The notes under the pieces are model-generated. The model searched no databases, was not told the DNA's origin, and was given only the letters and a program-made list of their open reading frames with translations. The translations under genes were made by a program, and so were the position numbers. 64,000 nucleotides of DNA from Cynocephalus volans (taxonomy: Eukaryota > Chordata > Mammalia > Dermoptera > Cynocephalidae), in assembly GCF_027409185.1 (NCBI RefSeq), contig NC_084466.1:75622501-75686500 (forward strand), written 5' to 3'. The first letter of the stretch is position 1. Every line of letters starts with the position of its first letter. Positions 1 to 10,582 of this stretch are shown here, piece after piece.

Positions 1-504
1 AAATGTGAAGAATCATTTCCAAGCCTTCATGAGGAAGCTGAATCCTGTGTAACCCAGGGAAGGGACCCCACCCCTGCCCCTCGCACATGGTGATATATGA
101 TGGTGAATGATTCCACACCCAAAATACATGCAATTCATGACGTGAAAATGGAAGGGAGCCTGGCAGAACCCAGTGTCCCTCCCATATTTAACCACCTAAT
201 GCATTTGTTTTCTGTGTACCCACTTGCGAATACACGTTGCTGCAAAAAGGAACTTAGGATGTATTTCTAGTGATTAGGAAGATCTGAGTAGGAAGTTGGA
301 CTCAGTGGTGTAGAGTATGCTGTTTCTTCTTCCAAACTCATGACTTCGAAGGAAAGATAGAAAGCTATGGGAAGTAATTGGATGGCAGGATATAAGTGAA
401 AGAAATAAAAGAATTTGGCTTTGGGTCTATGGTAACAAAATGGTACGGGGCAGATAATATCCCATGAGACTGGGAAGATAAAGTTAAGTAAAGTAGCTCA
501 TTTA
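1..504. other. unique sequence, nothing recognised
   Basis: AT-rich sequence without a convincing ORF, RNA gene or repeat that I recognise. Short ORFs here are composition noise. Confidence 0.5.
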
Positions 505-600
505 ATCTCTTGAGAATAAGGACTCTGTTTTATTCATGTCTGCACCATCAGCATCTTGTACAGTGCTTTATATGTAGTAGCAGCTTAAAATTAAAAGACT
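505..600 (+). repeat. L2 3'-end-like fragment
   Basis: The stretch reads like the 3' end of an ancient L2 LINE: a phrase resembling 'stop of activity, most recent use' motifs of L2 tails (cagtgctttatatgtagtag) followed by an A-rich end. It is short and diverged, and the family call rests on memory of the consensus. Confidence 0.35.
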
Positions 601-1152
601 TTAAGAGAGGATGAGAGAAAAGTGTTAAGCAATAAAACCACAAATCACAATTCTATAAACAATAATAGGTATGAACAAAACCAAAACACAGCACAACATA
701 CCGAAGTGCAAGAGGCGCCCAGTTATTCTTACGAGGAAACAGCAAGGAAATGGGTCAAGAACAAGAGCTTATGGCTACACTTGTAAACATATCAGTGCAA
801 ACTGTGGAGAATAAGCACAATGAACTTGAAATGTTAATGCAAGGAAGCAGAAATTATCTCATAGCCATCTGTATGTTTCAGTGAACCAAAATAATAGAAG
901 ACTACACAGTGTTCCACAAGACTAGATTTGATACAGGCTTGGGGGTATTACAAGGTATATCAAGAACATAACTGATTCAAATCAATAATAGTGTTCTTGT
1001 GGAAGGGACAGGAAGATATGACGACATGGAAGGGACCAAGACATGGAATTTGATAGCAAAGACCTCACAATCACAAGTGGAGACGGGTATGTAGATATTT
1101 ACTTTGAGTAAAAAGTGATGGGAGATATGACTGATGTGTTGGAAGGGCCACG
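601..1152. other. unique sequence, nothing recognised
   Basis: No ORF of note and no repeat family that I can name. Confidence 0.45.
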
Positions 1153-1593
1153 TGTTAGTTTCTGGGCTGCCATAACTAAATACTACAGACTAGGTGGCTC
1201 ACACAGTGGAAATGTACTGTTTTACCACTTCAGAGGCTGGAAGTCTGAGATCCAGGTGTTGGCAGAGCTGGTTTCTTCTGGGACTATGAGGGAGAAGAGT
1301 TCCAGGCCTCTCCCCCAGCTGCTGGTGCTTTTCTGACAATCTTTCTCATTCCTTGGCTTGCAGATACATCACCCCAATGTCCACCTTCATTTTTATGTGA
1401 TGTTCTCCCTGTGTTTGTATCTTTGTCCAAATTTTTCCTTTATATAAGGACACAGTCATATTGGGTTAGGGCCCACCCTAATGACCTCATCTTAAATTGA
1501 TCATCTACAAAGATCCTAGTTTCATATAAGGCCACAGGTACTGGGGGTTAAAACTTCAACATCTTTCTTAGGATCACAGTTCAATCCACAGCC
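1153..1593 (+). repeat. solitary LTR, ERVL/MLT2-like
   Basis: Starts with a TGTTAG-type end followed by the 'ctgggctgccataac' block typical of MLT2-like LTRs. It continues through 'ttataaggacacagtcatattgg' type and 'ggcccaccctaatgacctcat' type segments and ends near 'tcaatccacagcc'. No internal retroviral genes adjoin it, so it is a solo LTR. It is well diverged and old. Two further copies of the same general type lie at 22963 and 38803. The exact subfamily cannot be fixed by eye. Confidence 0.6.
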
Positions 1594-2619
1594 AGGTCAC
1601 TAGAACACCGGAATCATTGTGGCGTATAGCACAGCACGTCCAGCCTGCTGGAGGATAGGAACAGTAAATTTCAAAAATTGTTTTTAAGTACAAAGTTGGT
1701 ACAAAGGTGAAAAATAGAATGTTTGGGGGAGGAGGTCTGACTATTCACATAAGAAATTATGTTTTTAAAAATATGACTTGATTTGTTAAATTCATTAACC
1801 ACTCACTGACCATCTGCTATGGGCCAGAGGACATGTAAGGTATGAGAGATACAAAATTGATAAGATTTTACAAGATCGTTAAGTCACAATCTCCAGAATG
1901 TCTAATAAATACTTTTTTGACTGAAACATTTATCTCTCAGTATGGAGAGAGAATAGTGCAACTTACAGTTGGGAATTAATTCCAGTTACTTATAGGAAAT
2001 TACTAAAAATTTAGGAGAAAGTAGGCATGTCATTGAGAGATCATTGTAATGAAGGAAAGAATGTCAGGCATACTCAGACCCATCCCCAGACTTTAAGAAA
2101 GCAAAGTTTGTAAAGCTCTGGAAAAGAAATAGTTATAGTTCTATGACCAAATTGAACCGTAGGATGTTGGTGTCTCTACACTGAAAGCTTCACCTTGGGA
2201 GCTGCCCCGGGCGTGGTGAGGTGCCTGTCAGATTGTCTGTCTTCCTCACAACCCCAGCACGTGACCTTTCCTACCCAGCATCCAAGGCACGGTAGGACTT
2301 GCATCTTGCTGAGCAGTTATAACTGCGAATCCTCTGTTACAAAAGAAGAGTAGAAAAGCACAAGCCATAGTTGCGTGTAGAGTTCTGTGTTCAAACCAGC
2401 TTTGGGGAATACAAAATCACATTTTGATTTAAGATTTTGAAAGTGTGAAATCAGTTTATGACACACACAGATTTTAAAACATGGACATTTAGTTTTTAGG
2501 TTTGCATTATTACAAGCAACAGTGACGTGAGTATGTTTATACATGTGAGTTTTGGGTGGTTGTCTGCCTATTTTGGTAGGAGATGGAATACCCTTTGACA
2601 GTCTCCAGTCTTATTTATT
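1594..2619. other. unique sequence, nothing recognised
   Basis: AT-rich, no gene-like signal on either strand. The 75-codon minus-strand frame near 2317-2544 has no domain or composition that suggests coding. Confidence 0.45.
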
Positions 2620-2836
2620 TTAAATCTCCCTTCCATGCTGCTGCCAGAGTGAGGCACCTGCCACAAGCATCAGGATCAATTATTCTCCTCTTTGAGCTCT
2701 TCAGTGTCTCCCCATTGCCTGCAGACTAAATGTTTACAGTGAGTTGTGACTAGTCCCGCCCTAGACTCCTGCACTTCATCTCTGGCCATGCTCGACAGTG
2801 GCCAGACACTTCCAGCTGCCCGCGCTCACACTCTTC

Positions 2837-2852
2837 CCTTCGACCTCTTTTT
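2837..2852. repeat. target-site duplication, left copy (L1 at 2853)
   Basis: The 16-mer ccttcgacctcttttt is repeated exactly at 3231-3246, on the other side of the truncated L1. This is a perfect duplication as left by target-primed reverse transcription, and it shows a recent insertion. Confidence 0.9.
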
Positions 2853-3230
2853 TTTAGTGTATCACAATCTACTTTATTATTTATTTATTTATTTATTTAT
2901 TTAATTTTTATTTTGTCGATATACAATGTGGTTGATTATTGTGGCCCATCACCGAAACCCCCCTCCCTCCTCCCTCTCCCCCTTCCCACCCAACAATGTC
3001 CTTTCTGTTTGCTTGTTGTATCAACTTCAAGGAATTGTAGTTGCTATGTCTTCTCCCCCCCCCCCGGTTTTTTTTTTTTTTTTGTGTGTGTGTGTGTGTG
3101 AATTTATATATCAATTTTTAGCTCCCACCAATAAGTGAGAACATGTGGTATTTCTCTTTCTGTGCCTGACTCGTTTCACTTAATATAATTCTCTCAAGGT
3201 CCATCCATGTTGTTGCAAATGGCAGTATTT
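2853..3230 (-). mobile_element. 5'-truncated young L1 (3'UTR and end of ORF2)
   Basis: Read on the minus strand, the element contains the last part of L1 ORF2 and its 3'UTR, with a CA repeat, a G-run, a second G-rich tract and an A-rich tail. The same sequence occurs at the 3' ends of the L1s at 11049 and 19905, so all three belong to one family. It is bounded by a perfect 16-bp duplication. The 3' tail is unusual: beyond the TTTA-type repeat there are about 20 bases of extra sequence (2856-2880) before the final short T-run, with an AATAAA on the minus strand at 2873-2878. It cannot make protein. Confidence 0.9.
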
Positions 3231-3246
3231 CCTTCGACCTCTTTTT
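3231..3246. repeat. target-site duplication, right copy
   Basis: Exact copy of 2837-2852. Confidence 0.9.
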
Positions 3247-3480
3247 ACCTGACTCAAATCTTACCTTTCAAAATTTCAGAAAACTTCCTGAACTTCCTGC
3301 TGGGCGAAGGGTCCCACTGTGGCTCCACAGCACCCTACACATACCCCTAACTCAGCAAAGGGCAGCAAAGTGATCTCTGGATGCCCAGCTCCCAGCAGAG
3401 TGTAAGCTCCTTGAGGACAGGTACATGATTATTCTCCCTGGGAATCACACAGCACTGAGGGTAGAGCCTGGCTTATAACA

Positions 3481-5099
3481 TGTTAGGGTTAATGTACTCT
3501 GGATTTTAATATTATAACTACGAGAAATAAGCTGTGTCGATGGAACCATCATACACACCCAGTATCTGATGGGTGAGATGTGACAATTTGGGACAAAGGA
3601 AGTGTGAGTGAATTATGGGCCTTTCAGGATATTCTATGAGTAAGACGACCTATGTAGAATCTACTAGAACATCCTGGCCCAAGGTAAATGTGCAATTTAT
3701 CAAAATTGAATAAAATTTAATCGTTTATTCATTAATTTGATAGTCTTTTACTCAAAAATCGTACTTGTGCTGGGAAAACCAAGGGATATAAGTTGAGGCA
3801 GATATGTAAACATGCATGGCTACGTAAGTGAATGTTCTAGTAATTCTCTGCTTAATATGCTGTGAGGGAGAACAGGAGGGGGAAGGCACTAGAGAAGGGA
3901 CACGGGTCATTCGCCTGTTTTCTCTCAGATGCATTAACCACCCTTTCTTCCCTGCACTGTGACTCAGAGAGCAGTATTTTCCAGACTCTCTGGTCTCCTG
4001 GATTCCATGGACACTAGTGGGAAGCACCATGGAAAACTGAAGAGCCTGATGAGAAAGTAAGACAAGGTCTGTCTCGCCCATCTCTCTGCTTCGAGCAACA
4101 TTTGCAGAAACAGCTGCTGTGTCTCCTCCATGACACTGGCTGTTGCTGGGCAGGCTTCCTCCAGGTCACCCTGTCCCTTGGCTCTGGTAACACAGCCTTC
4201 TCCCTCTATGCCTCTAGGAGTGGTGGCACCTTCTTGCCTGTTCTAATCTCTTGGTTGCCTCCCTGATAAGCTGCTCAGCTCTTCCATCGTCTGTGAAATC
4301 AATACCCAGTGATAAATTCAATGAAATGCCAAAAATGCATTCTGTTTCCTGACCAAACCTTGTCTGGTTCAGAAACTTCCCAAAGAATGTCACACTGAAA
4401 AGCTACACATATGGTGGTGTTTTTGGAGATTTCATTCTTTTTTAAACTTAGTATTCCATTATTGTCTTGTTTGGTGGCTGTGGACAAAATTTTAATTTAC
4501 CCTGGACTTTGATATCTTACCTAAAATAAATCAGAAAAATATTATGTATTTGGCTATCCTAGAATTCATTCACGGATTCATCCAACATGTTCTGTTGAAG
4601 CTCTGTTCCCCAGAGATGACATACCAGCCTGAGGATATGACCATGATCAGGACAGATGTGGTCTCTGTTCTAAAAAGCATCACAGGCCAGTGAGATGGGA
4701 GGTGCCTGCGACACGTTCACTCAGAAGATGCTGGCTTTGATAGCAGTGCTATTAATATTCCCATTTCCTGTAAAATGTCCATTTAGTCTTCCAGATCAGT
4801 ATGGTAAATGGCCAAATAAATGTTTTTGAGAATCACAAAGCCTATGGAAATCTCTCATTAAAACTAGATGGAGACCATTGATGTTTTTAGTCTAAACAGC
4901 TTTATTAATGAAAGGAAAGGAATTGTAAAATTAACAGTTTTGAATAACCCCGTGCTGATGTGTGGTAACCTTAATCAGCAGACCTGCAGTCAAGGAACAA
5001 ATGTGCCCTCTTTGTGACTCACTCTCTGAGGGGAATATGTTTGGCAAAATTTCTTTTCAGAAATTTCTTTTGTTTAGGAAATGCTTGCTAGGATACGGT
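3481..5099. other. unique sequence, nothing recognised
   Basis: No repeat or gene that I can name. The 109-codon minus-strand frame at 3752-4081 has no recognisable domain, and no splice or promoter context supports it as a gene. Confidence 0.45.
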
Positions 5100-5106
5100 C
5101 TTTTAC

Positions 5107-5140
<34 letters not shown>

Positions 5141-5235
5141 TTAGGCAGCCAGTACAGGGATCAAACCAAACCCTGGACCTTGATGTTATCAGCACCACGG
5201 TCTAACCAACTGAGCTAACTGGCCAGACCCTTGGC
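5107..5235 (-). mobile_element. tRNA-Ile-like SINE (CYN-type candidate)
   Basis: The reverse complement begins with a tRNA-Ile-like head: 'ggccagttagctcagttgg' holds the box A, followed by a B-box region in degenerate form and a short body ending in an ATT/TAT repeat (5107-5142 on the plus strand) in place of a plain A-tail. Flanking 'cttttac' occurs at 5100-5106 and again at 5236-5242 and may be a short, decayed target duplication. The head resembles the dermopteran CYN SINEs as I remember them. Functional tRNA folding is not expected. Confidence 0.75.
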
Positions 5236-5524
5236 CTTTTACATTTAAGAATGAATGACTATCTCAAAGGGATGAGGCATGAATGCAATCAATCCCTTAT
5301 TCTGTAGGAGGGAGCATATCAAATTTATTGCATTTTGATCAGGAGAAATCTTGTTTTTACGTACTTTCACAACATAAATTTTAATATCCTCCAGAAAGAA
5401 ATTTCAGTGATAAGAAGTTTTTTCTTCATATCTAAATCTCCCAGGCTGTTCTTAGCAAAAATAAAGGACAACTGGCTACAATTCTCTGTATAATAGACTA
5501 ACCCTATAACCATGTACTTATTCA

Positions 5525-5620
5525 CTCTTTTATTCAACAAGTTTTTATTGAGCATCTACTATTAAGGGCCAGGCCTGGAGGATGAAATAGCAAGCAAAAC
5601 TGGACACAGCCCCATCCCTT
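5525..5620 (+). repeat. ancient repeat fragment (L2/MIR-like)
   Basis: The phrase 'tttattgagcatctact' followed by 'gggccaggcctggaggatg' resembles the widespread old LINE/SINE segment that reads 'tattgagc...tgtgccaggcactg'. Short and diverged. Confidence 0.35.
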
Positions 5621-5704
5621 TAAAATTACTTGCATGGCCAAAAGATCCTTTTTTTTTTCCTTTATATGAATTTTTCATCTCTTAATTTCTTTCCCTACCT
5701 GTCC

Positions 5705-5845
5705 CACTTACTTGCTGTGTAGTATTGGTAAGTCAATAGTCCTCTGTAAAATAAGTTTTCTGATTCTGTAAAATGAGGATAATTATAGCACATAGAGTTG
5801 TTTTGAAGTCTGAATGATCTCAACAAATGTTAGCTCTTATCATAG
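5705..5845 (+). repeat. MIR SINE fragment
   Basis: Contains the MIR order 'cttgctgtgtagt', then 'ctgtaaaatgaggataatta', then 'tcaacaaatgttagct'. Typical of the core and tail of MIR. Confidence 0.65.
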
Positions 5846-6557
5846 CCTTTATCATTTCAGGAGAGTCTCTTCAGCTGCTGTCTGCAATCAATACAGACTC
5901 TAGTCACATACGACTACAGCCACTGTGCTGCATAACGACTTTTTGGTCAACCACAGACCACACATACAATGGTGGTCTCATAAGATTATAATGGAGTTGA
6001 AAAATTCCTATTGTCTAGTGACACTGTAGCTGTCATGATGCCATAGTGTTATACATTACTTACCTGCCTGTGGCAATACTGGTGTAAACAAACCTACCGA
6101 GCTTCCAGTCACATAGAAGTATAGCACATGCAATTATGTACGGTACATAATAGTTGATAATGATAACAAGTAACTATTTTGTAAATGATTTTAAACTATT
6201 TACACTGGTTGATGTATTAACTATACCTTTTATTGACATTTTAGAGTACACTTCTATATATATATATATATATATATAAATTAACTGTAAAACAGCCTCT
6301 GGGAGGTCCTTAAAGGGGTGTTCTAGAAGAAGGCATTGTAATCATGGGAGATGACAGCTCTATGCATGTTACTGACTTTCCAGTGGGACAAGATGTGGAG
6401 GTGGAAGACAGTGACACTGATGATCCTGACCCTGTGTACGCCTAGGCTAATGTGTGTGTTTGTGTCTTAGTTTATAACAAAAAAGTGTAAAAAGTAAAAA
6501 AAAGAAATAAATAAAAATTTTACAAATAAAAAAGCTTATAGTATGAGGATACAAAGA

Positions 6558-6571
6558 AAGAAAATATTTTT
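6558..6571. repeat. target-site duplication, left copy (GK retrocopy)
   Basis: The 14-mer aagaaaatattttt is found again exactly at 8457-8470. It brackets the retrocopy and marks its 3' end on the minus strand. Confidence 0.9.
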
Positions 6572-8456
6572 TTTTTCTTTCTGCTGCATTTTCTTTATTT
6601 CAAGCCACAGGTCTATTTGGAGGGTCATGCAGCAAATGGCTTATAAATAAAATCAGTGTCTATGAGTAGTGTCATCACATTAAGAGACAGAATTGCTGGA
6701 TTCTCTAGTTCCGTAAAAAGTTCACATCTTGGGAATCCATGAGTTGGTATTACTTATGGGATACCAATTTCCGGATACTGAGTTGTAACCCAACCCATTG
6801 ACTTCATCACAGCTTTCTTCCATGTAGAATAACGAATTTCACTTTCCTCCGCGTTGATCTGAGGCTCGAAGCGCTCCATGGTGACAGCTGACAAGTCCTC
6901 GGGGTCGAGACTCCACACGGCGACCCCTTCTGCAGCGCCAGCTGCCATCGCAGCACCCAGTGCAGTTGTTTCCGGCATGGAGGGCTTCACTACTGGAATA
7001 TACAGAATGTCTGCTTGTAGCTGCATAAGAATTTTGTTGTTGGTCATTCCTCCATCTACCTGCAAATGTCTGAGTGGAATTCCACAGTCGCGATCCATGG
7101 CTTCCAAAATCTCTCGGGTTTGGAAACAAACAGCTTCTAATGCAGCAAAAGCAATATGGCATTTATTGGTGAACTGAGTGAGTCCACAGATTATCCCTCT
7201 TGCACTGGGCTCCCAATAAGGTGCATATAACCCTGAAAATGCTGGGACGAAGTAGCAGCCGTAAGAAGTACCTACTTCTTTAGCAAGTTTTTCAATTTCC
7301 TCTGAGGTCTTTATAATTCCAAGATGGTCTCTTAGCCAGCGAATAACAGCACCAGCTATAGCTACAGAACCTTCCAATGCGTAATAGACTGGTTTGTCTC
7401 TGCCAAGTTTGTAAGCCACTGTGGTTAGAAGGCCGTGTTCAGAAAATACTTACGGCCCGTATTACATAGTAAGAAACATCCTGTTCCATACGTATTTTTG
7501 GCTTGTCCATCCTGGAAACACATTTGTCCCACCAGTGCAGCAGACTGGTTCCCCAAACACCCAGATATTGGCACACCTTCCAAGGCCCCAGCTTTCAGGC
7601 TATGAGAGATTTTCATTAGGCCATAGATCTCAGAAGAACTCCAAACATTTGGAAGAATTTCCATTGGAATCCCCCAAAAATCGCAGAGTTCTTTATCCCA
7701 GTCCAAAGAATGAATATTGAAAAGCATCGTCCTGCTTGCATTTGTTACATCCGTACAGTGGACACCTCCATTGACTCCTCCTGTCAAACTCCAAATAAGC
7801 CATGAATCAATGGTCCCAAAAAGAGCTCTATTTTCTTCAACAGCCTTTTGAACTTTTCTCACATTGTCAAGGAGCCAACGAAGTTTCAATGCACTGAAGT
7901 AAGTGCTAAGTGGAAGGCCTGTCTTGGACTTGACAAAGTTATTGTTTCCTGGAATTCTTTTACTAAGAATCTCAACGGTAGACTGGGTTCTTAGATCAAG
8001 CCACACCACAGCATTGTAGAGAGGCTCTCCAGTTAACTTGTCCCAGACTACAGTGGTTTCCCTCTGGTTGCTCACACCAATAGCTTTTATGTTGGAAATA
8101 TCGATATTGAGCTGTCCAAGTTTCTCACACGTTTTCTCTATACACTCATAGACAGACTGCAGAATTTCCTTAGGGTCTTGTTCCACCCATCCTTCTTTTG
8201 GAAACTCTTGTTTTATTTCCACTTGATGATGACTAAGTAGTTCAGCTGTTTTCGAATTGAAAACCAAAAAGCGCGTCGAGGTGGTTCCCTGGTCCACCGC
8301 CCCCACCAGTGGCCCCAAAACTGCTTTCTTCGTGGCTGCCCTGAAACCGACTTCAGATCTGCCAGCGATCGCGGCTGGTTTCCCAGGTGACGGCGGCGGA
8401 CGGAGGAGGGGTGAGCGGAAAGTCTGGAGGGCTAGACGGCGCGTGCCGGCAGAACC
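6572..8456 (-). pseudogene. GK: processed glycerol kinase retropseudogene
   Basis: Intronless copy of a glycerol kinase mRNA. Glycerol kinase phosphorylates glycerol with ATP to glycerol-3-phosphate and belongs to the FGGY kinases. The N-terminal part (8318-7428) has the ATP-binding stretch around '[11 protein letters not shown]' and FGGY signature 1 in '[13 protein letters not shown]'. The C-terminal part (7419-6757) has signature 2 in '[18 protein letters not shown]' and ends in a short 'PEIGIP' tail, as in the roughly 530-residue isoform. Lesions: the codon at the expected start (8340-8342) reads AGG, and the frame shifts at about 7446-7451 (a net loss of 4 bases fits), with a stop at 7425-7427. 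The 3'UTR carries AATAAA (6594-6599), about 17 bases before the A-tail (T-run at 6567-6576). A CpG-rich 5'UTR is kept at 8343-8456. No full-length protein can be made. Confidence 0.95.
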
Positions 8457-8470
8457 AAGAAAATATTTTT
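8457..8470. repeat. target-site duplication, right copy
   Basis: Exact 14-bp copy of 6558-6571, at the 5' end of the retrocopy and followed by resumed transposon sequence. Confidence 0.9.
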
Positions 8471-9027
8471 GTACAGCTGTACAATGTGTATTTTAAACTG
8501 TTATTACAAAAGTCAAAGAGTTTAAAAAGTAAAAAGTTTATAAAGTAAAAAAGTTACAGTAAGTCAAGATTAATTTATCATTGAAGAAAAACAATTTTTT
8601 ATAATTAAGAAAAATTTTAAAATAAATGTAGTATAGCCTAAGTGCACAGTGTGTATAAAGTCGACAGTGTGTGCAGTAATGTCCAAGGCCTTCACACTCA
8701 TCATTCACTCACTGACTCACCTGAAACAACATCTAGTCCTGCAAGCTCCATTCATGTAAGTGCCCTATACAAGTGTACCATTTTTTATCCTTTATACTGT
8801 ATTTTTGCTGTGCCTTTTGTATGTTTAGATGTGTTTAGATACGCATATACTCACAATTGTGTTAAAGTTGCCCACAGTATTCAGTGCAGTAACACGGTGT
8901 ACATGTTTGTACCCTAGGAGCAATTAGGCTGTACACTTTAGGTGTGTGTAAGTACATTCTAAGTTGTTTGCATGATGACAAAACTGACCAGTGATGCATT
9001 TCCCAGAATGTGTCCCCATCGTTAAGT

Positions 9028-9173
9028 TTATTTAAATTTAAATTAATTAAAATTAAAGTTAAAAATTTGGCTCCTCAGTCGCACTAACCACTTCCAAGTG
9101 CTCAGTAGGCACAAGTGGCTAGTGGCCACCATATGGGACAGTGCAACACTTGAAGAGCACTTTCATTATTGCA
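9028..9173. repeat. probable hAT-type nonautonomous DNA transposon
   Basis: 'cctcagtcgcactaaccac' and 'cacaagtggctagtggccac' resemble the end of a common hAT-derived mammalian repeat. An AT-rich part lies to the left. Family not certain. It is interrupted on the right by the SINE at 9190. Confidence 0.5.
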
Positions 9174-9189
9174 GAAAGTACACTGGTCT
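9174..9189. repeat. target-site duplication, left copy (SINE)
   Basis: gaaagtacactggtct is repeated exactly at 9335-9350, flanking the SINE. Confidence 0.92.
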
Positions 9190-9334
9190 CGGGCCCAGCT
9201 CGTGGCGCACTTGGGAGAGTGCGGCGCTGGGAGCGCAGCGACACTCCCACTGCGGGTTTGGATCCTATATAGGAATGGCCGGTGTGCTCACTGGCTGAGT
9301 GCCGGTAATGAAAAAGAAAAAAAAAAAAAAAAAA
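9190..9334 (+). mobile_element. second type of tRNA-derived SINE, young copy
   Basis: About 145 bp with a perfect 16-bp duplication. The Pol III promoter shows as box A-like 'tggcgcacttggg' and box B-like 'gggtttggatcc'. After that come 'tatataggaatggccggtg' and a second short 'gctcactggctgagtgcc' block, then an A-rich tail (9308-9334). The head differs from the Ile-like SINE at 5107, so this is another family or subfamily. From memory it occurs in colugo sequences. The CpGs in 'gtgcggcgctgggagcgcag' suggest youth. Confidence 0.85.
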
Positions 9335-9350
9335 GAAAGTACACTGGTCT
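9335..9350. repeat. target-site duplication, right copy
   Basis: Exact copy of 9174-9189. Confidence 0.92.
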
Positions 9351-9519
9351 CTAGACCCCTTGAATAAAAGAGAGTCAGAGAGAGAGAGAGGAGAGAAAGA
9401 CACAAAGTCTTAAAGATATTGACTGGTGCACAAAATCACTGGGCCAGGCTTTTTTTCTGATGGGTTTCCTGCAAGTCACATCTGTGAGACAGTCATTTCT
9501 TTATTGCATCCTTTTAGAG

Positions 9520-9680
9520 GAGCTCTATAATACAATGTTTAAGAACATATGCTCTGGAACTAGACTCCTTAGTTTAAATCTTGGATCCACTACTTACTGG
9601 CTATGGGATTTGGGACAAGTTTCTTAACCTCTCTGTCCCTACTTTTCCTCCCATGTGATGTGGGGACAGCACTAGCTATC
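9520..9680 (+). repeat. MIR SINE
   Basis: Contains 'ggatccactacttactggct' and 'ttcttaacctctctgtccct', both hallmarks of the MIR core. Confidence 0.75.
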
Positions 9681-9854
9681 TCACCAGCAAACCCACGTAA
9701 TGTACTGAGAACCGAGCCTACCAGTAGGAAACTCTCAGCAAAGCAGTATGAGGAGCTCGGGTGCGTGTGTGTGGATCGTATGCGCACAGTTTTTACAAAC
9801 ACTGACACTGCCAGTTTTTGCCTTTTCTGGGCTATTTCTAGAAAGGTTCCTACA

Positions 9855-9995
9855 CTTAACTTTTCTGAGTTTCGGTTTATTTACTTTTAAAATGGAAATA
9901 ATAGTATGTACTTCCCAAGTCTGGGCTGAGTTTTAAGCAAGATAATGTATATGAAAGCAGAGGCACAGTATAGGCACTTAATAGAAGCTATTTCC
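9855..9995 (+). repeat. second MIR fragment
   Basis: Contains 'ttaaaatggaaataatagta' and 'gcacttaatagaagctattt', the 3' half of MIR. The first copy ends about 175 bases earlier, so this is either a second element or the same element split by inserted sequence. Confidence 0.6.
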
Positions 9996-10582
9996 TTCCT
10001 TCCTTTGTGTTCCTTTATTAGAACCATTGAAAGTACAAGTCCTCCTGAATATGATGGTTGATTGTCCTCCAGGGTAATCTAACGTTGCAAGTGGACAAAA
10101 AGCAGAGAGCCCTATAAGATAACACACAGATTTTGTGAAGTGGATAATGCATTTTCATTGCTGACAATCTGATTCCCATGTTGTGTTCTCTTAGGGCAAC
10201 TCAGATTATGTTTCTAAATATATGTTTTCAATGACCTAACCAATGGAAGAGAGAAATGGTGAGAATAATCTAACATGAGAGATAACCCAAACTACAGATG
10301 GGTGTAAAAATCATTAATATTCATTTATTTTGAAATGGTGGTGATTCAATCCGCATTTATCTAATGTCTTCCAGGCAAAGCATTGTGTTGTGCACTATTT
10401 ATCTTTCAGAATAATTTTGGCAACAGATTTACCCTAGCAATTGCTTAGTTTGAACTTGTATTTAAATTGGTTTACATCTCCTAAACACAGAGTGACTGAT
10501 TTTAGAAGATGGGGCAGCCCAGGGTAAGGTGATAGCAGGAGGGAGTCAGACTGAGTTTAGAAATTCACTCCATCAATAGTCT
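9996..10582. other. unique sequence, nothing recognised
   Basis: AT-rich, with no gene or repeat that I can name. Confidence 0.45.

Larger units (their letters stand above)
2620..3480 (+). repeat. L2 LINE 3' half, split by a young L1
   Basis: The left part (to about 2852) has the L2 block with 'ctgctgccagagtgaggc' and 'ctccccattgcctgcag'. The right part (from 3247) resumes with 'gtaagctccttgaggacagg', which is the downstream portion of the L2 3' region in the same orientation. The two halves are separated by the L1 insertion at 2853-3230 with its duplicated target. No L2 coding frame survives. Confidence 0.6.
5921..9026. mobile_element. Tigger-like DNA transposon, split by GK retrocopy
   Basis: Left end 'gctgcataacgactttttgg' and right end 'cccatcgttaag' resemble the complementary termini of a Tigger (pogo/Tc1-mariner) family. 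Internal blocks shared with that family as I recall it are 'ggtggtctcataagattata', the 'gggacaagatgtggaggtgg' segment, and 'gtaccctaggagcaattagg' near the right end. Without the inserted retrocopy and one target copy the element is about 1.2 kb, too short for an intact transposase, and no transposase frame is present. The interruption lies at 6572-8470, and the element sequence continues cleanly across the duplicated target. Confidence 0.7.

Noticed and set aside
3752-4081. 109-codon minus-strand gene
   Set aside because: No recognisable domain, composition signal or splice context. Length is within chance expectation for 64 kb.
5107-5142. Poly-leucine protein end from an ATT repeat
   Set aside because: The run is the A/T-rich tail of a SINE read in frame.
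5181-5230. Functional tRNA-Ile gene
   Set aside because: The tRNA-like part is only the head of a SINE, its B-box is degenerate, and the body and tail continue past it.
6754-8318. Glycerol kinase as an active gene
   Set aside because: No introns, an A-tail with duplicated target, a lost ATG and a frameshift separating two open segments show a processed pseudogene.
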